NCBI GenBank assembly: GCA_017940185.1
Contig: JAGAZE010000027.1
Location: forward strand, 31,821-95,820
Length of the DNA stretch: 64,000 nucleotides
Direction: 5' to 3'
Source of the DNA: Bacteroidaceae bacterium
GTDB lineage: Bacteria > Bacteroidota > Bacteroidia > Bacteroidales > Bacteroidaceae
The notes under the pieces are model-generated. The model was not told where the DNA came from, ran no database searches, and saw only the letters and a list, made by a program, of their open reading frames with translations. This document shows, one piece after another, positions 28,606 to 35,956 of the stretch. The stretch's first letter is position 1. Each line of letters starts with the position of its first letter. The position numbers and the translations under genes are program-made.

Positions 28606-28613
28606 TACCTTTG
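28606..28613 (+). promoter_or_regulatory. -7 promoter element (TACCTTTG) for mnmG
   Basis: TACCTTTG preceded by AT-rich DNA, 174 nt before the mnmG ATG. It implies an unusually long leader that includes two short tandem-repeat blocks. Confidence 0.5.
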
Positions 28614-28688
28614 TAGCACAAAACACGTGAAACGTCAAGACGAGCGTCCGGCACTACTGATGTGATGCCTACAGCGCAAAAGTATATA

Positions 28689-28767
28689 ATAGACAAGTTG
28701 ACGAGTTGACGAGTTGTTGGTGCTGTTCTCAAACACCTAAACACCTAAACGAATAGACAAGTTGACA
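28689..28767. repeat. 8-bp tandem repeats in the mnmG leader
   Basis: ACAAGTTG-ACGAGTTG-ACGAGTTG (28693-28716) and AACACCTA-AACACCTA (28732-28747) are both 8-base tandem arrays. AATAGACAAGTTGAC also occurs twice as a direct repeat, starting at 28689 and 28752. Confidence 0.8.
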
Positions 28768-28787
28768 CACAACCAAACAGCACATCC

Positions 28788-30665
28788 ATGAACTTGAAGT
28801 ATGATGTCGTCGTTATCGGTGCCGGGCATGCCGGATGCGAGGCCGCCATGGCGGCTGCGCAGTTAGGCGCCAAGACCTGTCTGGTAACCATCGACATGAA
28901 CAAGATAGCCCAGATGTCGTGCAATCCCGCTGTGGGTGGCATTGCAAAGGGGCAGATTGTGCGAGAGGTCGATGCCCTTGGCGGACACATGGGACTCGTG
29001 GCAGACAGCACAACGCTGCACTTCCGCATGCTCAACCTCTCAAAAGGACCCGCCATGTGGAGCCCGCGCGCACAGTGCGACCGCTTCCGCTACATAGAGG
29101 AATGGCGCCGACGGCTCGACCGACAGCTGAACCTCGACATCTGGCAGGACGTGGCAGAACAACTCCTCGTCGACGATGCACACCACGTCACAGGCGTGCA
29201 GACACAGTGGGGCGTTACCATAGAGGCGCACAGCGTCGTAGTTACAGCTGGAACCTTCCTCAACGGACTGATGCACATAGGCAGTCGGCAGGTGCCGGGT
29301 GGAAGAATTGCAGAGCCGGCAGTGCAACAACTCACCGAGTCGATAACGCGCCACGGCATACGCACCGCACGCATGAAGACAGGCACTCCCGTGCGCATCG
29401 ACAAACGTAGCGTAGACTTTAGTATGATGGAACGACAAGACCCCGACAAGCTGTCGGCGGCCTTCAGCTTTCTCACCGATGCCCGACGCGCCACACCTGC
29501 CCTGCCCTGCTGGATAACCTATACCAATGGCGAGGTGCACCGCGTGCTCAACGACGCACTACCCTACTCGCCGCTCTACAACGGACAGATAAACAGCATC
29601 GGCCCGCGCTACTGTCCGTCTATAGAAACCAAACTCGTCACCTTCCCCGACCGCGAACGACATCTGCTCTTCCTCGAGCCCGAAGGAGCCGATAGCAACG
29701 AGATGTATCTCAACGGTTTCTCATCGTCGATGCCAGCAGAGGCACAGCTGCAGGCCCTGAAAAAGATACCCGCGTTCAGGGATATAAAGATATACCGCCC
29801 CGGATATGCCATAGAATATGACTACTTCGACCCGACACAACTGCACCATACGCTGGAGTCGAAGCTCGTCGGCGGACTGTTCCTCGCAGGACAGGTGAAC
29901 GGCACGACGGGATATGAGGAGGCGGCGGGCCAAGGACTCGTGGCAGGAGTGAACGCCGCCCTGCACTGCACTGGCGACAACACCTTCACACTGGCACGCG
30001 ATGAAGCTTACATAGGCGTACTCATCGACGACCTCGTAACAAAAGGTGTGGATGAACCTTACCGTATGTTTACATCGAGGGCAGAATACCGCATACTGCT
30101 GCGGCAGGACAATGCCGACACAAGGCTCACACAACGTGCCTACGACATTGGCCTGGCAACGCAGCAACGCTACATACACTGGCAGAACAAACAACAGCAG
30201 GTGGACCATCTGGTGCAGCTATGCCGACAGACGAAGGTGAAACCGTCGGAAATCAACACAGCCCTGGAAAACCTCGGCACCACACCACTGCACCAGGCGG
30301 TGCCCATAGCAGAACTCGTAGCGCGCCCGCAACTCACGCTCGACGGACTGGTAAAGATGCTGCCCCAACTGCATGAAGCAACAGATAGCGTGAAAGAGCG
30401 CAGATGCGAAATCCTGCAAGAGGTGGAGACACTGCTCAAATACGACGGCTACATACGACGCGAACAACTTGTGGCAGAGAAGATGCAGCGGCTGGAGAAC
30501 GTGCGCATCAGCCCATCCTTCGACTATCACAGCATCGATCAGCTCACCATAGAGGCACGACAGAAGCTCGACCGCATACGCCCCACATCGCTGGCACAGG
30601 CAAGCAGAATCCCAGGCGTGTCGCCCAATGACATCAACGTGCTGCTCGTGCTCTTGGGCAGATAG
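28788..30665 (+). CDS. mnmG: tRNA uridine-5-carboxymethylaminomethyl modification enzyme MnmG
   Basis: FAD-dependent enzyme that, with MnmE, installs the (carboxymethyl)aminomethyl group on wobble U34 of certain tRNAs. The N-terminal dinucleotide-binding motif is VVIGAGHAGCEAA, followed by the GidA signatures (GGIAKGQIVREVDALGG, RTARMKTGTPVR, FLAGQVNGTTGYEEAAGQG) and the C-terminal helical domain ending SRIPGVSPNDINVLLVLL. Its 625 residues match E. coli MnmG (629). In many bacteria gidA/mnmG lies near the replication origin. A UDG-family gene follows after 74 nt. Confidence 0.98.
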   Translation: MNLKYDVVVIGAGHAGCEAAMAAAQLGAKTCLVTIDMNKIAQMSCNPAVGGIAKGQIVREVDALGGHMGLVADSTTLHFRMLNLSKGPAMWSPRAQCDRFRYIEEWRRRLDRQLNLDIWQDVAEQLLVDDAHHVTGVQTQWGVTIEAHSVVVTAGTFLNGLMHIGSRQVPGGRIAEPAVQQLTESITRHGIRTARMKTGTPVRIDKRSVDFSMMERQDPDKLSAAFSFLTDARRATPALPCWITYTNGEVHRVLNDALPYSPLYNGQINSIGPRYCPSIETKLVTFPDRERHLLFLEPEGADSNEMYLNGFSSSMPAEAQLQALKKIPAFRDIKIYRPGYAIEYDYFDPTQLHHTLESKLVGGLFLAGQVNGTTGYEEAAGQGLVAGVNAALHCTGDNTFTLARDEAYIGVLIDDLVTKGVDEPYRMFTSRAEYRILLRQDNADTRLTQRAYDIGLATQQRYIHWQNKQQQVDHLVQLCRQTKVKPSEINTALENLGTTPLHQAVPIAELVARPQLTLDGLVKMLPQLHEATDSVKERRCEILQEVETLLKYDGYIRREQLVAEKMQRLENVRISPSFDYHSIDQLTIEARQKLDRIRPTSLAQASRIPGVSPNDINVLLVLLGR

Positions 30666-30739
30666 GCATCTCATCGTCCATCTTCTGTCTCTATCCCCAC
30701 ACCGCGTACATTCCTCCTTTCTTCTCCTCTCTTTTTGTC

Positions 30740-31351
30740 ATGTCCTCCCTTGAACATCATCCTTTGGAGCCATTCCTTCCCGCGAAGGCACGCATCCTGT
30801 TCCTCGGCAGCTTTCCTCCGCCGCAGAAGAGGTGGAGCATGGACTTCTATTACCCCAACTTCAACAACGACCACTGGCGCATCGAGGGAGAGGTGTTCTT
30901 CCACGACCGCAACTATTTCGTCGATGTCGACGCCCGACGCTTCTGCCGCGAACGTATCGTGGCATTCTGTGAGGCACAAGGGCTGGCGTTCTACGACACC
31001 GCACGCGTGGTGAGACGGCTGCGCGACAATGCCTCCGACGCCTTTCTCGAAGTGGTGGAGGCCTCCGACGTGAGGGCTCTCCTCGCTGCCCTACCCTACT
31101 GTCGCGCCGTGGTGACAACGGGAGAAAAAGCCACCGCCACGCTCTGTGCACAGCTCGGAGTGGACAAACCACCTGCGGTAAACGCCTTCGTGGAGCTCCC
31201 AGGCATCGTAAACGCTGAAAATAACACCATAGAACTCTACCGCCTGCCCTCCTCGTCAAGAGCCTATCCCATGCCCATAGAGAAGAAAGCAGCTTGCTAT
31301 AAGGAGATGTTTGAGCGGTATATAACTATAGAAAAAGAAAAGAAAGGGTAA
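30740..31351 (+). CDS. Uracil-DNA glycosylase superfamily protein
   Basis: A 203-residue protein of the UDG/Mug superfamily. The start LEPFLPAKARILFLGSFPPP holds the GSFPPP equivalent of the GSMPG-type active-site loop, and RLPSSSRAYP near residue 173 is the C-terminal DNA-intercalation motif (cf. HPSP or NPSP in related families). YPNFNNDHWRI and FYDTARVVRR are further conserved blocks in the DNA-deoxyinosine/mismatch glycosylase group. The expected role is excision of deaminated bases such as uracil or hypoxanthine. The preferred lesion is not predictable. It ends at a terminator that overlaps its own stop codon. Confidence 0.82.
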   Translation: MSSLEHHPLEPFLPAKARILFLGSFPPPQKRWSMDFYYPNFNNDHWRIEGEVFFHDRNYFVDVDARRFCRERIVAFCEAQGLAFYDTARVVRRLRDNASDAFLEVVEASDVRALLAALPYCRAVVTTGEKATATLCAQLGVDKPPAVNAFVELPGIVNAENNTIELYRLPSSSRAYPMPIEKKAACYKEMFERYITIEKEKKG

Positions 31352-31386
31352 CGGAAATGTATTACACGTTACTCTTTCTTTTTTGT
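31338..31386 (+). terminator. Intrinsic terminator overlapping the glycosylase stop codon
   Basis: AAAAGAAAGGGTAAC (31338-31352) pairs with GTTACTCTTTCTTTT (31368-31382) with one mismatch, and a T-run continues to 31384. The left arm contains the stop codon TAA (31349-31351). Confidence 0.75.
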
Positions 31387-31430
31387 TTGGAATTATCGTT
31401 ATTGTTGAAATGCAGACTTAAATGGTACTG

Positions 31431-31704
31431 CTATAGATCGGTGTCATACTTGACTGTGGTGATACCTTGGTAGTTGGCGGGAATAGCTGCATGCTGCCCA
31501 GTGAGGAAAATGAGCGGTGCTGCAACCACAGCAGCTGCTGCAACAGCACCTGCTGTGTGGTTTTTTTCTAGCGAAATCTATCTCGCCCTCCAAAGGAATC
31601 TTTTTACCAGAGTTAGATTCGCAGTATACCCACTCTATCTTCAACTTTCCTTTTGTGCCTGCTATGCCAGATTTCTTGGCAATAAGCACTTGTCCGAAAC
31701 TCAC
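31431..31704 (-). pseudogene. Frameshifted and 5'-truncated hypothetical gene
   Basis: The minus-strand frame from about 31704 reads FGQVLIAKKSGIAGTKGKLK and then WVYCESNSGKKIPLEGEIDF, an ordered beta-rich sequence. At a run of seven A residues (minus strand, 31561-31567) it changes to an implausible Cys-rich tail. Shifting by one base there restores a sensible continuation: KNHTAGAVAAAAVVAAPLIF followed by LTGQHAAIPANYQGITT, stopping at 31431. This Ala-rich segment plus an IPAxY end resembles the C-terminus of Bacteroidetes envelope proteins. There is no credible start codon: an in-frame TAA lies just upstream. It is best read as a relic, unless the A-run is a sequencing error or a slippage site. 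Confidence 0.6.
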
Positions 31705-31721
31705 AAATAACGGCCAATTTT

Positions 31722-31752
31722 ATTGCATATATTGAAATTCTTTCTAACTTTG
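31722..31752 (+). promoter_or_regulatory. Promoter for apt: ATTG (-33) and TAACTTTG (-7)
   Basis: ATTG at 31722-31725, 19 nt, then TAACTTTG at 31745-31752. It lies 94 nt upstream of the apt GTG start. Confidence 0.7.
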
Positions 31753-31846
31753 TGCGGCTGTTGAAGAAGCACGCTTCAAAACAGATGCAAACGCACCTCT
31801 TCGACATGTACAGCAACGACAGTAATCAACCCATTAACCCTCTATA

Positions 31847-32377
31847 GTGAATACACAACTTCTTCTTGACAACCTGCGTGCCATTCAGGACTTCCCCGTG
31901 CCGGGTGTCAACTTCCGCGACGTGAGCACGCTCTTCAAAAATCCCGCCTGTCTTAGCGAGATGTCCGACGCACTCTACGAAATTTATAAAGACAAGGGCA
32001 TCACCAAGGTAGTGGGTATAGAGAGCCGTGGCTTTGTCATGGCCTCCATCTTGGCCCATCGGTTAGGTGCCGGCATGGTGCTGGCGCGAAAACCCGGCAA
32101 ACTGCCCGCCAAGACTATCGCCGAAGAGTTTGAAAAAGAGTATGGTAAAGATGTCATCGAGATACACGCCGACGCCATTTCGTCCGACGATGTGGTGCTG
32201 CTCCATGACGACCTGCTCGCTACAGGCGGAACCATGCTCGCTGCTTACCACCTCGCACAGCGATTCCATCCACAACGCACCTACATCAACTTCCTCATAG
32301 AAATCACCGATGAGGGACTCCATGGGCGCGAAGCCTTCCCCGACGGCGTGGAAGTTACCTCACTCCTAAAGATATAA
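31847..32377 (+). CDS. apt: Adenine phosphoribosyltransferase
   Basis: Salvage enzyme: adenine plus PRPP gives AMP. The motifs are FPVPGVNFRDVSTLF (N-terminal adenine side), the flexible-loop RKPGKLPAKTI, and the PRPP-binding box VVLLHDDLLATGGTM. It is 176 residues, standard length. The start is GTG at 31847; no ATG in frame lies nearby upstream and the family N-terminus (LLDNLRAIQDFP) begins here. It has its own promoter 94 nt upstream and a hairpin terminator just after the stop. mnmG, apt, uvrC, dtd and deoC are often close together in Bacteroidales. Confidence 0.97.
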   Translation: MNTQLLLDNLRAIQDFPVPGVNFRDVSTLFKNPACLSEMSDALYEIYKDKGITKVVGIESRGFVMASILAHRLGAGMVLARKPGKLPAKTIAEEFEKEYGKDVIEIHADAISSDDVVLLHDDLLATGGTMLAAYHLAQRFHPQRTYINFLIEITDEGLHGREAFPDGVEVTSLLKI

Positions 32378-32384
32378 CAAATAC

Positions 32385-32416
32385 ATAAGCTACTGATTAT
32401 CAAATCAGTGGCTTAT
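32385..32416. terminator. Hairpin terminator after apt
   Basis: ATAAGCTACTGATT (32385-32398) pairs with AATCAGTGGCTTAT (32403-32416) with one T-G wobble, loop ATCA, followed by TGTTTCC. The stem lies directly after the apt stop codon. Confidence 0.7.
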
Positions 32417-32488
32417 TGTTTCCATGCCATATCTGTCGCAAGTGCGACAAGAAGTAAAAGAATGCGCAATCATTCATCACACAATCAC

Positions 32489-32504
32489 AGTTTCACGTGA
32501 AACA
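32489..32504. other. parS-like centromere site (AGTTTCACGTGAAACA)
   Basis: The 16-mer matches the consensus TGTTTCACGTGAAACA at 15 of 16 positions and includes a perfect 14-base palindrome GTTTCACGTGAAAC. It is the type of site bound by ParB (Spo0J) for chromosome segregation. It overlaps the GTG start codon of uvrC (32497-32499), which is the GTG inside CACGTG. Confidence 0.8.
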
Positions 32505-34344
32505 ATCCGATAAGTCTTCTTCCATCCAAGAGCATCTGCGTGCCATTGTCGATCGTATGCCTGAGCTGCCGGGCAGTTATCAGTTCTGGAATGCTGATGG
32601 TGTGGTGATCTATGTGGGTAAGGCAAAGCGTCTGAAGCGACGTGTGTCCTCTTATTTCCGTAAGGATGTCGATAGGTTAAAGACGCGGTTGCTTGTAGAT
32701 AAGATTGCGGATATTACCTATACGGTGGTGAAAACGGAGGAGGATGCGCTGTTGTTGGAGAATGAATTGATAAAGAAATATCAGCCGCGCTATAATATTC
32801 TGCTTAAGGATGGGAAAACGTATCCTTACATCTGTGTGACGAAGGAGGCTTATCCGCGAGTGTTCTCTACGCGGCGACGGGTGAAGGGCGCAGGTGATTA
32901 TTACGGTCCTTACGCTCACGCGGGGGCGATGCATGCTATTTTGCAGTTGGTTCATCAGCTTTATCGGTTGCGCTCGTGTCGCACGGCGCTGACTTCTGAG
33001 GGCGTGGCGGAAGGAAAATACCGCACGTGTCTGGATTATCACATCCGCCGTTGTGATGCACCGTGTGTGGGGAAGATTTCGAAAGAGGAGTATAATATGG
33101 CTGTCCGACAGGTGGTGGAGATATTAAAAGGAAACACGCGCGCGCTCGCGAAGCAGACTTATGCCGAGATGGAGGCATGCGCGGGGCGTATGGAGTTTGA
33201 GAAAGCGGAGGAGCTGAAGCAACGTTATCTGTTGCTTGAGGGTTATTGTGCGAAGAGTGAGGTGGTGAGTGCTACGCTGACCAATGTCGATGTCTTCTCG
33301 CTTACCAATGATGACGATGGTAAGATGTCGTTTGTAAACTATCTTCACGTGGTGAACGGCGCCGTCAATCAGGCATTCACCTACGAATATAAGCGTACGC
33401 TGGCTGATGATGACGCCGATTTGCTGGCGACGGCCATAGCGGAGATTCGTCGGCGCCACCACAGCGAGGCGCGTGAGGTGGTGGTGCCGTTCAGTACGGA
33501 ATGGCCTGTCGCCGATGTGATATTCACCGTGCCGCAGCGAGGGGATAAGAAGAAGCTGCTCGAGCTGTCGCTGATGAATGGCAGGCAGTATCGGCTCGAC
33601 AGGTTGAAGCAGTCGGAGAAGCTCAATCCCGAACAACGGCAGACGCGTCTGATGAAACAGCTGCAGTCGCTTCTGCAGTTGCCTCGTCTTCCGATGCAGA
33701 TAGAGTGTTTTGATAACAGCAATATTGCCGGGTCTGACGCTGTGGCTGCCTGTGTGGTGTATCGTGCCATGAAGCCGTCGCGCAAAGACTATCGCAAGTA
33801 TATCATTCGCGAGGCCGATACGCAAGACGACTATGCGCAGATGCAGGAGGTGGTGCGCCGCCGCTATCGGCGCATGCTCGACGAGGGTGCTTCCTTACCC
33901 GACCTTATTGTTACCGACGGTGGCGCCGGGCATATGTCGGCCGTGCGTCAGGTGGTGGAGGGTGAACTGCAGCTCTCTGTTCCCATAGCCGGGTTGGCAA
34001 AAGACGGCCGTCATCGCACGCATGAGTTGCTCTACGGTACACCGCCGCAGGTGGTAGGGCTGAGTCCGAAGGATGAACTCTTCCGCGTACTTACGCAGAT
34101 GCAGGACGAGGTGCATCGTGTGGCCATCTCCTTTCATCGCGACAAGCGCTCCAAGCATGCCTTGCATAGCGAGCTGGATGATGTGAAGGGTGTTGGCAAG
34201 AAGACGCAGGATGCTCTGTTGAAGCATTTCAAGAGTGTGAAACGTGTGCGTGAGGCAACGGCGGAGGAGCTTGCTGCTGTGGTGGGTGTCGCTAAGGCTA
34301 AACTGCTCGTTGCGCATTTTTTGCAGGCGCAAGAGGGGCGATAG
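32497..34344 (+). CDS. uvrC: Excinuclease ABC subunit C
   Basis: Dual-incision nuclease of nucleotide excision repair. The N-terminal GIY-YIG domain (about 20-105) shows PGSYQFWNADGVVIYVGKAK; a UVR motif lies near 205-240 (FEKAEELKQRY); the C-terminal RNase H-like nuclease (about 385-545) includes IECFDNSNIAGSDAV and DLIVTDGGAGH with catalytic acidic residues; and a helix-hairpin-helix pair ends the protein (DDVKGVGKKTQDALLKHF). It is 615 residues, normal length. The GTG start lies inside the parS palindrome, so ParB bound there could sit on the translation start region. Its coding strand is richer in G and T than most genes to its left. Confidence 0.97.
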   Translation: MKQSDKSSSIQEHLRAIVDRMPELPGSYQFWNADGVVIYVGKAKRLKRRVSSYFRKDVDRLKTRLLVDKIADITYTVVKTEEDALLLENELIKKYQPRYNILLKDGKTYPYICVTKEAYPRVFSTRRRVKGAGDYYGPYAHAGAMHAILQLVHQLYRLRSCRTALTSEGVAEGKYRTCLDYHIRRCDAPCVGKISKEEYNMAVRQVVEILKGNTRALAKQTYAEMEACAGRMEFEKAEELKQRYLLLEGYCAKSEVVSATLTNVDVFSLTNDDDGKMSFVNYLHVVNGAVNQAFTYEYKRTLADDDADLLATAIAEIRRRHHSEAREVVVPFSTEWPVADVIFTVPQRGDKKKLLELSLMNGRQYRLDRLKQSEKLNPEQRQTRLMKQLQSLLQLPRLPMQIECFDNSNIAGSDAVAACVVYRAMKPSRKDYRKYIIREADTQDDYAQMQEVVRRRYRRMLDEGASLPDLIVTDGGAGHMSAVRQVVEGELQLSVPIAGLAKDGRHRTHELLYGTPPQVVGLSPKDELFRVLTQMQDEVHRVAISFHRDKRSKHALHSELDDVKGVGKKTQDALLKHFKSVKRVREATAEELAAVVGVAKAKLLVAHFLQAQEGR

Positions 34345-34356
34345 TAATAATAGTTG

Positions 34357-34364
34357 TATCTTTG
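34357..34364 (+). promoter_or_regulatory. -7 promoter element (TATCTTTG) immediately before dtd
   Basis: TATCTTTG ends only 4 nt before the dtd ATG (34369). If it is used, transcription would start at or next to the start codon and give a leaderless mRNA. No TTTG is seen at -33. Confidence 0.45.
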
Positions 34365-34368
34365 CTCT

Positions 34369-34821
34369 ATGAAAGTGGTAATCCAGCGCGTTCGTCACGC
34401 CTCTGTCGCTATCGGCGGAGAATTGTATAGCAGTATCGGAGCCGGTATGCTCATTCTGCTCGGCGTGGCAGATGGAGATGCCGACGACGACTTGGCGTGG
34501 CTGCTGAAAAAGGTGATGTCTCTGCGCATCTTCGACGACGCTGAGGGCGTGATGAACCTCGACGTGCGTCAGGTAGGTGGCGACGTGATGGTGGTGAGTC
34601 AGTTCACGCTGCTCGCCTCGACAAAGAAAGGCAACCGCCCGTCTTATATCCATGCTGCGCCCCCGTTGCAGTCGGTGCCGCTCTACGAGGCCTTCTGTCG
34701 GCGACTGGGTCAGGCAATAGGCAAGCCGGTGGCTACGGGCGTGTTCGGCGCCGATATGCAGGTGGAGCTGCTCAACGACGGACCCGTCACTATCATTATC
34801 GATAGCCGGCACAGAGAGTAG
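34369..34821 (+). CDS. dtd: D-aminoacyl-tRNA deacylase
   Basis: Editing enzyme that hydrolyses D-aminoacyl-tRNAs and also glycyl-tRNA(Ala). The start MKVVIQRVRHASVAI is typical. The catalytic-region motifs are SQFTLLASTKKGNRPSY (contains the SQFT box) and the cross-subunit NDGPVTIIIDS (Gly-Pro motif that reads chirality). It is 150 residues, standard length. Met at 34369 was chosen because the upstream TTG would add five non-conserved residues. It is 24 nt behind uvrC, so read-through from uvrC is possible as well as its own promoter. Confidence 0.96.
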   Translation: MKVVIQRVRHASVAIGGELYSSIGAGMLILLGVADGDADDDLAWLLKKVMSLRIFDDAEGVMNLDVRQVGGDVMVVSQFTLLASTKKGNRPSYIHAAPPLQSVPLYEAFCRRLGQAIGKPVATGVFGADMQVELLNDGPVTIIIDSRHRE

Positions 34822-34854
34822 CGCACCCCTACCCTACCCTATCCACAAGACAAC

Positions 34855-34888
34855 TTTAACTCCTTTAACTCCTTAAACTCCTTAAACC
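34855..34888. repeat. 9-bp tandem repeat abutting the deoC start codon
   Basis: TTTAACTCC, TTTAACTCC, TTAAACTCC and a partial TTAAACC run head to tail from 34855 to 34888, ending at the base before ATG of deoC. No purine-rich ribosome-binding site is left in this leader. Confidence 0.85.
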
Positions 34889-35815
34889 ATGCACGACAAT
34901 CACACGCATACCCATCAGACTGAGATACATCTGCTGAGTAAGACCGAGCAGGCATTGCGCAAGTACAATGTCGACGTCGACGATGCTGCCGTACAGGCGG
35001 CTGTGCGCGACATCATCGCCACGAAAGTTCCCGAAAACGACACGCCCGAAGTGAAGCGTTTTCTCATGGGAAGCATTGAGCTCACCACGCTGAAGACTAC
35101 CGACAGCATGGAGAGCGTGCTCGCCTTCACGGAGCGAGTCAACAAGTTTGAAGATACCTATCCCGACCTGCCCCATGTGGCCACCATCTGCGTCTATCCT
35201 TGTTTCGCTTCCGTGGTGAGTCAGAGCCTGGAGGTGGAAGGCGTGGAAATCGCCTGTGTGTCCGGTTCGTTCCCCTCTTCGCAGGCGCTCATTGAGGTGA
35301 AAGCCGTTGAGACAGGACTGGCGGTGAAAGACGGCGCCACCGAGATTGATATCGTAATGCCTGTGGGCAAATATCTCTCCGGCGACTACGAAGGAGTGGC
35401 CGAAGATATCATGGAACTGAAGGCTGCTTGCCGCGAGGCGCCCATGAAGGTGATTCTTGAGACGGGCTGCCTGCCCTCGGGCACGGATATAAAGCGCGCC
35501 AGCCTCATCTCGATGTATGCCGGAGCAGATTATATCAAGACCTCGACGGGCAAGGAAAAGATCAGCGCCACTCCCGAGGCGGCCTATATTATGTGCCAGG
35601 CCATCAAGGAATACTACGACGAGACAGGCATTCAGATAGGTTTCAAACCCGCCGGCGGTATCAACACCGTCACCGATGCACTCACCTACTACACCATCGT
35701 GAAGGAGGTGTTGGGCGAACAGTGGCTCACCAACAAATGGTTCCGCCTCGGCACCAGCCGTCTTGCCAATCTGCTGCTGAGCGAATTGTTAGGCGAAGAG
35801 ACCAAGTTCTTCTGA
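34889..35815 (+). CDS. deoC: Deoxyribose-phosphate aldolase
   Basis: Class I aldolase: 2-deoxyribose-5-phosphate gives glyceraldehyde-3-phosphate plus acetaldehyde, feeding nucleoside catabolism with DeoD. The Schiff-base lysine is in AGADYIKTSTGKE (first Lys, about residue 214), and the second active-site lysine is in GFKPAGGINT (about residue 251). At 308 residues it is longer than E. coli DeoC (259), with an N-terminal extension rich in His (MHDNHTHTHQTE) before the TIM barrel. It is followed by a very long perfect hairpin that serves as a shared terminator with the convergent polyprenyl synthetase gene. Confidence 0.95.
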   Translation: MHDNHTHTHQTEIHLLSKTEQALRKYNVDVDDAAVQAAVRDIIATKVPENDTPEVKRFLMGSIELTTLKTTDSMESVLAFTERVNKFEDTYPDLPHVATICVYPCFASVVSQSLEVEGVEIACVSGSFPSSQALIEVKAVETGLAVKDGATEIDIVMPVGKYLSGDYEGVAEDIMELKAACREAPMKVILETGCLPSGTDIKRASLISMYAGADYIKTSTGKEKISATPEAAYIMCQAIKEYYDETGIQIGFKPAGGINTVTDALTYYTIVKEVLGEQWLTNKWFRLGTSRLANLLLSELLGEETKFF

Positions 35816-35866
35816 TTTCAGCGCTCCTACCCTACCCTGTCGGTGCTGTATAGTTCTACTACCATA

Positions 35867-35917
35867 GTGCCGCACACAGAAAAGCCCCCTTTCGAGGGGC
35901 TTTTCTGTGTGCGGCAC
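35867..35917. terminator. Bidirectional terminator with a 22-bp perfect stem
   Basis: The arms at 35867-35888 and 35896-35917 are perfectly complementary over 22 bp, with a 7-base loop CTTTCGA. The inner part AAAAGCCCC/GGGGCTTTT is a classical bidirectional terminator; the outer part GTGCCGCACACAG extends it. It lies between convergent deoC and the polyprenyl synthetase gene. Confidence 0.92.
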
Positions 35918-35956
35918 CAGTCTTGTGGCAAATCGCTGTCTGGGCTTTGGCACGTG

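Larger units (their letters stand above)
27940..28787. other. Long intergenic region upstream of mnmG
   Basis: This 848-base gap contains, in order: a terminator for the SH3 pair (28004-28046), a block of four CCCAATTGCA copies at exact 22-base spacing (28193-28268), a possible 43-codon minus-strand frame (28359-28490, weak), an AT-rich stretch with T-runs (28550-28600), a -7 element (28606-28613) and 8-base tandem repeats just before mnmG. No convincing gene or structured RNA is visible. Confidence 0.7.

Noticed and set aside
28624-28633. CACGTGAAAC half-site resembling parS
   Set aside because: Only one arm matches; the upstream arm is CAAAA, so it was not counted as a parS site.
34839-34847. 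CTATCCACA, an 8-of-9 match to a DnaA box, with another at 40842-40850
   Set aside because: Isolated single sites, one inside a coding region; no cluster or AT-rich unwinding element, so no oriC is claimed.
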